DNA of 64,000 bases from Hyphococcus lacteus. GTDB taxonomy: Bacteria; Pseudomonadota; Alphaproteobacteria; Caulobacterales; Parvularculaceae. The stretch is taken from contig NZ_JBEHZE010000001.1 in the NCBI RefSeq assembly GCF_041058985.1, positions 1,054,001 to 1,118,000 on the forward strand, in the 5' to 3' direction. The notes beneath the pieces are model-generated. The model saw only the letters and a list, made by a program, of their open reading frames with translations. It searched no databases and was not told the origin of the DNA. Made by a program: the position numbers and the translations under genes. Shown here in pieces: positions 47,375 through 56,455 of the stretch (positions within the stretch are counted from its first letter, which is position 1; every line of letters begins with the position of its first letter).

Positions 47375-48925
47375 TTACTGTAGATACAGGACGATTTTGT
47401 CGTCCTGAATGAAAACCGAATCCGGGCTTGGCCATGGAGCTCGGCCTTCCAGGTGGTTTTTTCGGATGTCTTCCTTCTTCTGGATGAAGTCGGGGTCATA
47501 ATGGCGGTACTTAAACTTTATCTTCGACCCAAGAAGGATGAAAATATCTTCGTCGGTCCAACTGGCTGATATCTCAGCGTTATCTAAGTGTACATCTCCG
47601 GCGATATCCCACCGTTTTCCATTTGACCGAAGGATTTTGCTACGGAAATTGCTTGAGTATTTACCAATCTTGACGAGATCGTAGGTCTTGCTTGCATCAA
47701 GGCCGGGCAAACTTTCCATACGTTGTAATAACCGATTGGCTACAGCCATGTCATGTTGCTGACCCCTGAATAATATTTCTTGCCGGATGAGATCGACCTG
47801 TACGAATCGAAGAGCAATGAACGAAATCAGAATTAGAAACAGGTTCTGTAAAGCGCGACCGGAAAGGTAATGGAAAATTAGAGCAGCAGCAAAGCAGTAG
47901 ATGACCACTGTAGCTGTGTTGTATCGATACTCGTAAAACTGATTGTTTGAGCTTAGAAAGTACATGGCTTTGGCTGATACAACCAGGGCAAAAAACAGGC
48001 CGAGAAACGAAAGAATTTTCCACATATTTCGGCGAACTGACATTAAGCCAAATACTAGGGCAGAAATGCACACAGCGAGTAACAGGTATTTCAGGCTTTC
48101 TGAAAAATCTGGTTGCGAAAGGTAAAGCTGCGCGAAACTCTTTTTGATTACCGTAAAGACGCGGACGGGGAGTTCGGAAAGGTCGTTATATTCTGTGGCG
48201 TGACTTTTTGCTCCGGATAACTTCATGCTTACAAAATAAGCAAGCGTCCCGATAACCGCTGAGAAAACCCTGAAAGAGAATATTTTGTATGTTTCTACAA
48301 TAGTTTTGTTGCGGTCCATGACATGGGCAATGGCGGCGGCGACGCTCGCAACACAGAAAAAGCTGATAGCTGGTTGGTAAGTGGCCATTGCCATTACAAT
48401 AAGGGCAATGCTGATAAAAAATCTCAGGACACCAATTTTTGATAGAGAGTATACAGCTAATACAGCAAAAAAACCGGATACAATAAAAATTAAAGTGGAC
48501 CATGTGTAGTAAAAGGGCGCAAGAAATGCCGGATATGCGACGAACAAGACGCCCACTAAAAAGGTTTGCAATCCCGAAAGTTTGAAATTCCAAATTTTCA
48601 ATAGCGTGAATGCGGTCAAGGTGTTGACTATAACTGCAATGAGTGGCGTCAATACCGGCATATCGGCGTTGTTGATTGCTTTAAAAATATAGACTGAAAA
48701 CCAGCGCCCGTGATGAACCTGATCTTGGCTATTTATCCAGGGCATCCTAAAGCCGTGATTATGTAGCGGATGATGCGCGATAAATATAAAGAACGCGACG
48801 GCTCCAACGATTGTTACATAAAGCATGAGCGTTTTATGTTCTCTGAAAAAATCCAACTCCTCGTTCAGCGATCGAAATTGATTTCGTATGTATGTTGACG
48901 AAGAATTTTTGATGTTTGATAGCAT
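47375..48925 (-). CDS. Membrane glycosyltransferase, Gtr_II (GtrC-like) family
   Basis: 516 residues from MLSNIKNSSSTYIRNQFRSL; an upstream in-frame ATG would add nine residues. About ten membrane helices. The family segment is NSQDQVHHGRWFSVYIFKAI, plus PVLTPLIAVIVNTLTAFTLL. A soluble C-terminal part (YDLVKIGKYSSNF ... ASWTDEDIFILLGSKI) lies in the periplasm. Gtr_II enzymes move a sugar from undecaprenyl phosphate onto O-antigen or another periplasmic glycan. AT-richer than the flanking genes, as in acquired surface-sugar loci. Confidence 0.85.
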   Translation of the reverse strand: MLSNIKNSSSTYIRNQFRSLNEELDFFREHKTLMLYVTIVGAVAFFIFIAHHPLHNHGFRMPWINSQDQVHHGRWFSVYIFKAINNADMPVLTPLIAVIVNTLTAFTLLKIWNFKLSGLQTFLVGVLFVAYPAFLAPFYYTWSTLIFIVSGFFAVLAVYSLSKIGVLRFFISIALIVMAMATYQPAISFFCVASVAAAIAHVMDRNKTIVETYKIFSFRVFSAVIGTLAYFVSMKLSGAKSHATEYNDLSELPVRVFTVIKKSFAQLYLSQPDFSESLKYLLLAVCISALVFGLMSVRRNMWKILSFLGLFFALVVSAKAMYFLSSNNQFYEYRYNTATVVIYCFAAALIFHYLSGRALQNLFLILISFIALRFVQVDLIRQEILFRGQQHDMAVANRLLQRMESLPGLDASKTYDLVKIGKYSSNFRSKILRSNGKRWDIAGDVHLDNAEISASWTDEDIFILLGSKIKFKYRHYDPDFIQKKEDIRKNHLEGRAPWPSPDSVFIQDDKIVLYLQ

Positions 48926-48973
48926 TGGACCGTGCCTAATTTTCTCACGCATTTAAAGTCGCGCAATATCCTC

Positions 48974-49117
48974 TTACCAATTGAATCGCTCCTCGCAACC
49001 TTGGAGGTTGTCTGGTTCGGGTTTGGTGGTGATAGCGGTTTCGTTCCGGGCTGCATAGCCGTAGAGCACGACTTCCATGGGGGTCAATGGGATTTCGGCG
49101 ACGGCGCTAACGCTCAT
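48974..49117 (-). CDS. Possible small gene, 47 residues
   Basis: An open frame that starts MSVSAVAEIPLTPMEVVLYG and ends NLQGCEERFNW. Codon choice looks natural and an AGGAG stands directly before the ATG, though closer than optimal (one base). It may be the tail of a lost gene instead. Nothing else lies in the ~380 bases between the Gtr_II gene and the next except a CCCCTTA-GATTT-TAAGGGG hairpin at about 49147-49168 and A/T-rich sequence. Confidence 0.3.
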   Translation of the reverse strand: MSVSAVAEIPLTPMEVVLYGYAARNETAITTKPEPDNLQGCEERFNW

Positions 49118-49304
49118 TCTCCTGAAAATAAAATATCCTCATAAGGTCCCCTTAGATTTTTAAGGGGCGCTAATTTCAGATTACCGGCGATAGTGAATTG
49201 TAAGGACCCTGATAAGCAAGTCTGAAATTCGGAATTTTCCTTTCAGCCAGATTGCACTTTTTTTCGTTGAGAGGGGTGAAGCGAACACCAACTCGCTCGT
49301 CATT

Positions 49305-50411
49305 TCACTCAGTTACGATATGAAAAAGTTCTTTGCTGCGTAGTTGGCCGTCTTTCCAGAATAGTGTGACGGCCTGCTTTTCGATCCTTTCAAGGATTAA
49401 TATATCTCCATCGCTATCCGGTAGATCGATTCCAGTATAACCAAATGGTCGCTTACCGTTCGGGGTTATCCAATGCCAAGCTTCAATTTGTCCAACTAGG
49501 TCTGCTGGTAAGTCTGTGCCAATCCCGTTTTCGATTCCGATTACGGTAGGGTGGGTACCCGCGCGACATAGTGCAATGCCGCGTTTGCTGTCGGATTTCC
49601 GTTGGATTTGCGCCACTTCGTCAATCGCGCCATCACCATCCAGATCACCGCCGAGAATACGGGGGAGGAATGAGGCTTTCAGATCGAGTGAGCTAAGGTC
49701 AACGCCACAACCCCCAAAGGTTTCATGTTCTTCAGGCAAGTAATCAAAGCTGCGTGCGTCTTTCCATGCTGTTTTTTCATTGGTGCTGCGTTGCCAAGAG
49801 ACGCAAGCATCGAATTTCAAATAGTTCATTCGCGCCTGCTGACCAGCCTTTAGGCTGTTTCCCGATAAGCCGTAATCGATTACGTTAAGCCAACCAATTC
49901 CGTCATCAGGGTTAGGTGGTGCGTGGCGTGAGGTATTGGGATTTGTCGACGGCCGGAAGCCGCCTGTTCCTTGTAAGGCGGGCGAGATGATAAAAGCACG
50001 TAAATTTTGAGGGGCGTTCACGTCGCCTACGTTCGGGCCGGTATTCGCAGCATTGCGGAAATGCCAGCCAAAGATGTCCCGTGGATTAGGCGTATTGCCA
50101 TGGGGCGGCGTGAGTGACGTCAGGTCAACTGCATTGCCGATGGGCGCATGCTCGTAAAGGCGCACGGACCAGCCATTTTCGCGCCTTTTGAGCGCGAATA
50201 CCCAACCATTTTCCAATGTGCGATAGAAGTCACGATCGCCATATACTTGCGGAAATTCTTGATCCGTCAAATCACCTGCTGGACCTTCGCCAAGGATTCG
50301 GACGGCATGTGTTTCCGCAGTCGGTTCGCAGACAGGCTGGCGCTGCGCTAAGGCGGGGGGCGAGGCGAACATAATACCGAGCAGCACGGGTAGGATGATT
50401 GCAGATTTCAT
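49305..50411 (-). CDS. Secreted protein of unknown function with calcium-type loop
   Basis: 368 residues with a clear signal peptide (MKSAIILPVLLGIMFASPPALAQ). LGGDLDGDGAIDEVAQIQRK has a DxDxDG calcium loop like those in dockerin/FG-GAP-type strands; a second acidic site is DLPDSDGDILIL. The rest (WVFALKRRENGWSVRLYEHA; DIFGWHFRNAANTGPNVGD) does not match a family I know. Gene is alone, on the minus strand. Possibly periplasmic or extracellular. Confidence 0.7.
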   Translation of the reverse strand: MKSAIILPVLLGIMFASPPALAQRQPVCEPTAETHAVRILGEGPAGDLTDQEFPQVYGDRDFYRTLENGWVFALKRRENGWSVRLYEHAPIGNAVDLTSLTPPHGNTPNPRDIFGWHFRNAANTGPNVGDVNAPQNLRAFIISPALQGTGGFRPSTNPNTSRHAPPNPDDGIGWLNVIDYGLSGNSLKAGQQARMNYLKFDACVSWQRSTNEKTAWKDARSFDYLPEEHETFGGCGVDLSSLDLKASFLPRILGGDLDGDGAIDEVAQIQRKSDSKRGIALCRAGTHPTVIGIENGIGTDLPADLVGQIEAWHWITPNGKRPFGYTGIDLPDSDGDILILERIEKQAVTLFWKDGQLRSKELFHIVTE

Positions 50412-50552
50412 ATTTTTCCTCGTGGTCGAGCCAAGGGTTGATGATCATAGCGGAGTGCGCAATCCAAGCGGCGGGCGGTCAGGGTCTGAGCCGGATGTGT
50501 CAGGGGGGCCAAAGCCTGTCACGACTGTTGATATCTTGGCGACATAATCTGA

Positions 50553-50693
50553 TCACGCCCCTTCGCCTTCGGGCTTAGCACCGAAGGATTTTAACTTAGC
50601 AAGTGTTGCATAGATTGCTTTGATCGCCGGATCATATGTTAGCATTGGTTTGCCGTAAAGTATCGCCGCCGGAAACGATTTTACTCGAACAGG
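50553..50693 (-). pseudogene. C-terminal gene fragment, possibly ParA-like
   Basis: A 46-codon open stretch between two stops reads PVRVKSFPAAILYGKPMLTY then DPAIKAIYATLAKLKSFGAK, PEGEGA. It lacks a start. ParA-family ATPases end in a pattern of the type GKPxxxYDPxSxxAxAYxxLAKE, to which YGKPMLTYDPAIKAIYATLAK fits moderately. It is best read as the remains of a deleted gene. The ~500-base gap around it (50412-50914) shows no other gene; the promoter of the lipoprotein gene must lie at its right end. Confidence 0.35.
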
Positions 50694-50914
50694 TTACCAT
50701 GCTGATGTTTCTACCTTTTTATTAACAGAAATCGGTTGTGGTTCGAGCCTGGATGGACCATTCGCAGAGAAGCCGCTTGAAAATCATCTTGGCATGAGTG
50801 GTGTAGAATTGAGGAAATTTGCCGGGTATATCGTCATGGTAGAATATTCGTGTACGCTGCTAATTGATTTGCGGCATTGCATAGTAAATTACGTCATGAG
50901 AGGGAGAATGGCAT

Positions 50915-51430
50915 ATGAAAAAAATCTATATAGGACCTATTATCGGAATAACATCGGCGGTCTTTTTAGCTGCGTGCGGCGGGGATGATAGTGCGAATAC
51001 TAAAGAGAAAAATATCGAAGATGCCGCGAAAGCGCATGGTATTGATCTCGATGCGACTGTGGATGCCAAGGGTGACACTGAAAAACTTGAAATAAAGCAA
51101 GGCGCTAGCAGAATCGGTAAAAACCTCGATTTACCACCTGACTTTCCAGCGGATGTTTTTATCTCGTCAGATTGGAATATCATGGGTACGATCCCTGTGC
51201 CGACGGGGGGCTATTCGATTCAGTCGATGTCTAGTGATGAGGCTGATGTGATCGTCAAGCTTGTCCGTGAGAGAATGATTGCGGAAGGTTGGGATGAGGT
51301 TTCGTCTGATTCACCGATGCCACAGATGTCTCGTATCGGTTTTGAAAAAGATGACCGTATGGCCAGTTTTAACGTTATGGAAAATGGCGCAACGCGGATG
51401 GTGCAGATGGTGACAACGACGAAACCATAG
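50915..51430 (+). CDS. Putative lipoprotein of unknown function
   Basis: 171 residues. Signal with lipobox LAAC (MKKIYIGPIIGITSAVFLAAC) so the Cys is likely lipidated, followed by an acidic linker. The rest (SRIGKNLDLPPDFPADVFIS, GGYSIQSMSSDEADVIVKLV, MRMIAEGWDEVSSDSP-like turn) is a compact domain with one beta-alpha pattern and no known motif. Start supported by GAGGGAG nine bases upstream. Transcribed alone between two minus-strand genes. Confidence 0.72.
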   Translation: MKKIYIGPIIGITSAVFLAACGGDDSANTKEKNIEDAAKAHGIDLDATVDAKGDTEKLEIKQGASRIGKNLDLPPDFPADVFISSDWNIMGTIPVPTGGYSIQSMSSDEADVIVKLVRERMIAEGWDEVSSDSPMPQMSRIGFEKDDRMASFNVMENGATRMVQMVTTTKP

Positions 51431-51456
51431 TTGATGTCACGATGGTTCGGGCTGGG

Positions 51457-52449
51457 CTAGTTAGGTCCACCCCAAACAGCGTTTTGCGGTAGGTTCAGTT
51501 TTCCGTCTACCATTGTGACGCCGCCATCGCGATCTTTGGCAATCCAGAGCGGACCGTCCAAGTCTGCGTAGTCTGCCATTTGTGCGAGGTGTAGCGCCGG
51601 CGCAATTGAAAGAGATGTACACACCATACATCCAACCATGATATCAAAATTCAACTCTCGCGCGCGATTGATTAAGCGTAAGCCCTCGGTAAGGCCGCCC
51701 GTCTTATCGAGTTTAATATTGATCATCTGGTAGTGTTCGGCCAAAGCCTCTAGTCCAGCCGTACTGTGACAGGATTCATCCGCGCAATTAGGAACGAGCG
51801 GCGCAAAGCCTTTTAGCGTGGCGTCTTGTTCAGAAGGGATGGGCTGTTCAACGAATGTCGTTTGTAGTTCGAGTAATAGCGGCTGTAATTTTTCAAGAAG
51901 ATCAACATCCCAACTTTCATTTGGGTCTACGATCATCGCAGCGTCGGGGATAATATTACGAACCGCGCGTAAACATGCGGCAGGCATGTTGTTGTCGACC
52001 TTCACTTTTATAAGAGCTGAGCCTTTTAATCGTTGAGCTGCGTCTGCCATTTTTTCGGGCGTATCTAGACCAACGGTAAGAGCTGTGGTGATGCTGCGTA
52101 ATGGCTCGACGTTCAAACTTCTGTTGACCGGCGTGGCGGCGATCTTGGCCTCGAGGTCCCACATTGCGCAATCGACCGCGTTGCGCGCTGCGCCGGGCGG
52201 CATCAACGACAAAAGCTCGTCGCGCGTTATCCCGTTGCGGATGGCATCGCCGGCTTTTTCAATTTGGGCCGATACACTTTCGCAAGTCTCGCCATAACGT
52301 AAATAAGGAACGCACTCACCGCGCCCAGAAAAATCACCTTGGGTGATTTCAACAAAGACGACATCTGCTGCCGTTTTTACGCCTCGCGAAATGCGAAATG
52401 GTGACGAAAGTGGCCAGCTCTCTATGCGGCTGCGGATTTGTCGAAGCAT
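51457..52449 (-). CDS. dgcA: N-acetyl-D-glutamate racemase DgcA (enolase superfamily)
   Basis: 330 residues. Muconate-cycloisomerase fold: KxK bases in SALIKVKVDNN, metal ligands in IVDPNESWDVD, TTFVEQPIPSEQD and NCADESCHS, and NIKLDKTGGLTEGL. This pattern fits both the L-Ala-D/L-Glu epimerases and DgcA. The choice of DgcA rests on the adjacent dgcN, with which it overlaps by 28 bases; in the described D-glutamate pathway DgcN acetylates D-Glu and DgcA racemises N-acetyl-D-Glu to the L form. Confidence 0.85.
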   Translation of the reverse strand: MLRQIRSRIESWPLSSPFRISRGVKTAADVVFVEITQGDFSGRGECVPYLRYGETCESVSAQIEKAGDAIRNGITRDELLSLMPPGAARNAVDCAMWDLEAKIAATPVNRSLNVEPLRSITTALTVGLDTPEKMADAAQRLKGSALIKVKVDNNMPAACLRAVRNIIPDAAMIVDPNESWDVDLLEKLQPLLLELQTTFVEQPIPSEQDATLKGFAPLVPNCADESCHSTAGLEALAEHYQMINIKLDKTGGLTEGLRLINRARELNFDIMVGCMVCTSLSIAPALHLAQMADYADLDGPLWIAKDRDGGVTMVDGKLNLPQNAVWGGPN

Positions 52450-53450
52450 TCAAGCAACCTGTCTGCAATTCGATTGATGCCCATGGCTATAGGATCTTGG
52501 CAGGGCAGTCCTAGTTCCCGTTCAATTTCCGCACACGCACTCTTCGCTTGTTCTGGGCTAAGACGGGATGAGTTCACGCAAACGCCAACAGCGATGGCAT
52601 CGGGGTTGGTGACCCTTGCCGCTTCAAGATTGGATTTTAGGCAGGTTGCAAGATCGGGTAAGGGGCGTCCTGGAATGCCGCGCATATGTGGGCGGTCAAA
52701 TTCGTGGCATAGGATCAGCGCGTCTGGTTGCGCCCCATGAAGAAGGCCGAGTGAAACACCGGCGTAAGACGGGTGGAACAACGACCCTTGCCCCTCGATC
52801 AAATCCCAACCACCATCATCGCGGGCAGGTGAGATCATCTCTACTGAGCCTGAAATGAAATCAGCGATCACAGCGTCAATCGGAATGCCGCTTTGCGCAA
52901 TCAAAATACCAGTCTGGCCTGTCGCGCGGAAATTTGCGTTCACACCGCGATTCTTCAATTCTTTTTCAAGCGCTAGCGTCGTGTACATTTTTCCGACTGA
53001 GCAATCGGTCCCGACGGTCAATAATCGGCGGCCCGCTCGCGGCCTTCCGTTGCCGACAACCAAATTATTGGGAGGCTGACGAATATCAAAAATTTGAAGA
53101 CCGTTGTTCTTGGCGGCAGCCACGATTTCTAGATGATCGCTTAAGCGATCGTGAAGTCCAGAGGCTAAATTCATACCGGCATTCAACGCATCAATTGCAT
53201 GCTTTATAATTTGCGGGCTCATTGAACCGCCAGCATTGGCAATGCCGATAATCAATGTCTTGGCGCCTTTGTCCACAGCATCAGTAAAGCTTAGCTGTGG
53301 TAAGCCGAGTGAAACTTCACATCCTTCAGCGCTATGCTCACCGACGCATAATGCCGGGCGCCAAGTGGCGACCCCGCGCGAGGTTTTAACCGAAAGGTCG
53401 TCTTTGGCATCGCCTAGATACAACAGATACGGAGAGGGAATTGTTTTCAT
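52422..53450 (-). CDS. dgcN: D-glutamate N-acetyltransferase DgcN (DUF1611)
   Basis: 342 residues of the DUF1611 family. P-loop-like VGTDCSVGKMYTTLAL, AGMNLASGLHDRLSDH and GQGSLFHPSYAGVSLGLLHG are the family hallmarks. DUF1611 with an adjacent racemase gene has been described as DgcN, which acetylates D-glutamate with acetyl-CoA as the first step of D-Glu catabolism. Translationally coupled to dgcA. A LysR gene upstream (in the same direction, 125 bases away) is the likely regulator. Confidence 0.88.
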   Translation of the reverse strand: MKTIPSPYLLYLGDAKDDLSVKTSRGVATWRPALCVGEHSAEGCEVSLGLPQLSFTDAVDKGAKTLIIGIANAGGSMSPQIIKHAIDALNAGMNLASGLHDRLSDHLEIVAAAKNNGLQIFDIRQPPNNLVVGNGRPRAGRRLLTVGTDCSVGKMYTTLALEKELKNRGVNANFRATGQTGILIAQSGIPIDAVIADFISGSVEMISPARDDGGWDLIEGQGSLFHPSYAGVSLGLLHGAQPDALILCHEFDRPHMRGIPGRPLPDLATCLKSNLEAARVTNPDAIAVGVCVNSSRLSPEQAKSACAEIERELGLPCQDPIAMGINRIADRLLECFDKSAAA

Positions 53451-53574
53451 GTGACGCCATCTAGGGTTGAGCGATTGGTATTTGGATCATGCGTAATGTT
53501 GACCAAAACCCCGAAGCACAAAAGGTCTATCTGTGACAGTACTCATAGACATTGGCTATAAGCCGCGCAGACAG

Positions 53575-54465
53575 TTATGTCCGGCTCGATTTTATCTCAG
53601 CTTCCAGGACTTTAATAAACTTTTTAGCAGTCCGTGAGAGCGGCCGATCTTCGAGGTGAACGCAGTATACGTTGATCTCGGCTTTATCTGTCAATGGGCG
53701 GAACTCGAGATCGGTTCCCCGGCTGGCGCGGGCAGTGAATTCATCGACCACCGCTACACCTGCGCCATGGCGCACAAGCGCAGCCGCGACATAATATGTT
53801 TGAACGAAAATCGTGGCTTCACCGAATGCCTCGACGCTGAGTTCATTGCTGAATAAATTGCCAACCATGCCTGCGCCCGTGAGGCGGATGAGATCATGCC
53901 CCTTAAAGGCATCGAGCGATATTCTTTCGGGCGAGTCCGGTAAATCATCTTTACGGAACAGGCCCACCAGTTCACCCGTCCCAACGATCCTCTCTCTCAG
54001 GCGGGGATGGTGCGGGGCATCAAAGCCAATAGTCAAGTCGGTTTGCCGCTCATAGAGCGAGCGCAACACATCATCATTATGAAGCGTTTGCAACTCGACT
54101 GAAACATCGGGGTTCTCGCGCCGAAATTTCGCAATCGCTGAGGGCGCAATCTCAAGCCCGATCGACGGCAAGACACCAAGCCGTAAAAAGCCATCGTCGC
54201 CCCGGCGTAAATTCTTTGTTGTCTCGCGCAGCGACTCTACGCGGTTATATAACTCTCGCGCTTCGCGGAATAAAATATGCGCTTCGTTGGTGGGAACTAA
54301 TCGACCACGGACTGATTGAAAGAGCGAAAACCCGATGCGGGATTCGGCGTGTTTTAGAACTTTGCTCACAGAGGGTTGCGATACGTTCAAGGCGCGGGCT
54401 GCGGCGCTGACAGAACCGGTCTCATAGACCGCATGGAATACTTCGATATGGCGTAAATTCATCAT
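53575..54465 (-). CDS. LysR family regulator of the D-glutamate locus
   Basis: 296 residues. Standard HTH (MNLRHIEVFHAVYETGSVSA, AARALNVSQPSVSKVLKHAE) and a LysR substrate-binding domain (LRLGVLPSIGLEIAPSAIAK; GVAVVDEFTA). Lies between dgcN and the divergent deacylase gene, so it can control both directions; LysR proteins (DgcR) regulate the described dgcN-dgcA operons. The effector may be D-Glu or N-acetyl-Glu. The 259 bases upstream are shared with the deacylase. Confidence 0.9.
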   Translation of the reverse strand: MMNLRHIEVFHAVYETGSVSAAARALNVSQPSVSKVLKHAESRIGFSLFQSVRGRLVPTNEAHILFREARELYNRVESLRETTKNLRRGDDGFLRLGVLPSIGLEIAPSAIAKFRRENPDVSVELQTLHNDDVLRSLYERQTDLTIGFDAPHHPRLRERIVGTGELVGLFRKDDLPDSPERISLDAFKGHDLIRLTGAGMVGNLFSNELSVEAFGEATIFVQTYYVAAALVRHGAGVAVVDEFTARASRGTDLEFRPLTDKAEINVYCVHLEDRPLSRTAKKFIKVLEAEIKSSRT

Positions 54466-54724
54466 AAGTCGATCATCATACTCTGGAATGCCGTGTTGGC
54501 GACATTTTGAATAGCGATTATTCTTTGTTCAGTGTGCATTAAAGTGAAGAGAGGTTATGCCCCAAAGCTATGGGTGCGCAAAGCGATGATTGCGAATACC
54601 CAGTTGACCATGTGCTAGGGGGCCACGCAGCTTGTTAGGGGCGATAATCGTCTCGCATGGCTTTCGGACCTATTATTGCGCCCGTGGTATTAGAGCTAAG
54701 AATAACCGTTAAGGACACTGCTTT

Positions 54725-56347
54725 ATGAAAGATCTGCCATTTTCAGCGTGGATAAAGCGCGCATCCCTGCGCGTCATAACACTTTGTGCTTGTTTTTCTG
54801 TGTTGGCTTTAGGTGGTGTTGCGAGCGCAGAAAGGTATGACGTTCTGATCCGGGATGGAAGCGTTATTGATGGCACAGGCGTACCGCGCTTTCACGCGGA
54901 TATCGCAATCAAGGGTGAGCGGATTGCTGCGATTGGAAAGATCGACGATGGCGTAAAGGCGAAGCGTGTCATCAATGCGAATGGGTTATTTGTTGCGCCG
55001 GGTTTTATCGACCCGCATGCCCATGCTGCGCCGGGAATTGAAAAAGCATCACTCGCGCCCGCGGCGCAACTCTTGTTTGAAGGTATCACCACCGTCTTTC
55101 TTAACCCCGATGGGGGAGGCCCGCCAACGCTAGACAATCAAATCGCCAATCTGAAAAAGCATAAGCCGGGCGTAAACACAGCGCCGGCGATTGGGCATAA
55201 TGCTGTACGCAGAGCAATCATGGGCGAAGACGACAGAACGCCAACGCCGGAAGAGCAGGCCAGGATGGAGGCGCTTGTCCGTGATGCGATGGACGCGGGT
55301 GCGTTTGGCCTTTCGAGTGGGCCATTTTACACGCCGGGTAAGTATTCAAAAACGGAAGAAATTATAGGTCTTGCGCGCGTGGCTGCCGAATATCCCGGCG
55401 CGTTCCACACCAGCCACATCCGCGATGAATCAAATTACAATATTGGTGTTTTAGGCGCTATCGACGAAGTCATCGAAGTGTCGCGCAAAACCGGAATAGT
55501 CGGTGTCATTACTCACCTAAAAATGCTTGGCCCGGCGGTGTGGGGCCGGTCTGGTGATGCTATCAAGATGATAAATGACGCTCGGGACGAGGGGCTTTCG
55601 GTCTGGGCCGATCAATACCCCTACGCGGCATCCGGCACATCGCTTAAAGCGGCTTTGGTGCCAGGCTGGGCGCGAGACGGCGGCGATCAAAAAATGATCA
55701 GCCGACTGAGAGATATGGAGCTACGTCCCAAAATCAGACAAGAAATGGAAAAGAACCTTGAGCGGCGCGCCGGTGCACATGCGATTATGATTCGCAATTA
55801 TGCGCCCAACCCCGATTATGTTGGGCGGCGGCTTGATGAAGTTGCCCAGGACATGGGTGTGCATCCGTTGGACGCAGCAATTGAGCTTCTGATTAATGAT
55901 GCGCCTTCCATAATCTCATTCAATATGAATGAATATGATCTTGAAGCCATAATGCGTCAGCCGTGGACGATGACGAGTTCTGACGGCACCCTTTCGGAAC
56001 CGGGTGTCCGGTTAGAGCATCCGCGATCGTTTGGGGCGTTCCCTCGAAAAATTCGCCGCTATGTGCTTGAGCGTGGAGTGATTACGCTTGAACATGCAAT
56101 TCATGCAGCGACGGGGCTAACAGCGAAAGTTCACAACGTAAAAGAACGCGGTGAGCTACGGGTTGGTCACTATGCTGATATAATCGTTTTCGACCTCGAA
56201 ACCATTGACGATACGGCGACCTACGAGGTCCCGGAAGCGATGGCACACGGTATGAAATATGTGTTGGTGAACGGAAAGCTCGCACTAATAGATGGGCAAG
56301 TCGCCGACGACCAATATGGCAGAGTGTTGTTGCGCGACAAGCAATAG
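54725..56347 (+). CDS. Secreted N-acyl-D-amino-acid deacylase-like amidohydrolase
   Basis: 540 residues with a signal peptide (about residues 12-36; CACFSVLALGGVASAE). D-aminoacylase superfamily: DVLIRDGSVIDGTGVPRFHA, APGFIDPHAHAAPGIE (metal HxH), AFGLSSGPFYTPGKYSKTEE, FHTSHIRDESNYNIG, VGVITHLKMLG and ITLEHAIHAATGLTAKVHNV. The Cys of the TVxxGxCGxS motif that binds metal in D-aminoacylase is absent (TTVFLNPDGGGP). It would release amino acids from N-acyl-D-amino acids in the periplasm. Divergent from the LysR gene and followed by a BCCT transporter. Confidence 0.87.
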   Translation: MKDLPFSAWIKRASLRVITLCACFSVLALGGVASAERYDVLIRDGSVIDGTGVPRFHADIAIKGERIAAIGKIDDGVKAKRVINANGLFVAPGFIDPHAHAAPGIEKASLAPAAQLLFEGITTVFLNPDGGGPPTLDNQIANLKKHKPGVNTAPAIGHNAVRRAIMGEDDRTPTPEEQARMEALVRDAMDAGAFGLSSGPFYTPGKYSKTEEIIGLARVAAEYPGAFHTSHIRDESNYNIGVLGAIDEVIEVSRKTGIVGVITHLKMLGPAVWGRSGDAIKMINDARDEGLSVWADQYPYAASGTSLKAALVPGWARDGGDQKMISRLRDMELRPKIRQEMEKNLERRAGAHAIMIRNYAPNPDYVGRRLDEVAQDMGVHPLDAAIELLINDAPSIISFNMNEYDLEAIMRQPWTMTSSDGTLSEPGVRLEHPRSFGAFPRKIRRYVLERGVITLEHAIHAATGLTAKVHNVKERGELRVGHYADIIVFDLETIDDTATYEVPEAMAHGMKYVLVNGKLALIDGQVADDQYGRVLLRDKQ

Positions 56348-56455
56348 TTAGTAGAAACAGCCTGACCGGTGCGTGTTTCTTGGTTTGGTCGTCATGCATT
56401 ACGTATTCGCAAACTGAGTGGGTGTGTTGTATGTTTCCAGCTCTAATGAAGGCGC

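Noticed and set aside
51457..52449. L-Ala-D/L-Glu epimerase (murein peptide recycling)
   Set aside because: The fold and motifs allow it, but the gene overlaps a DUF1611/dgcN gene by 28 bases, which favours DgcA. Kept as the alternative.
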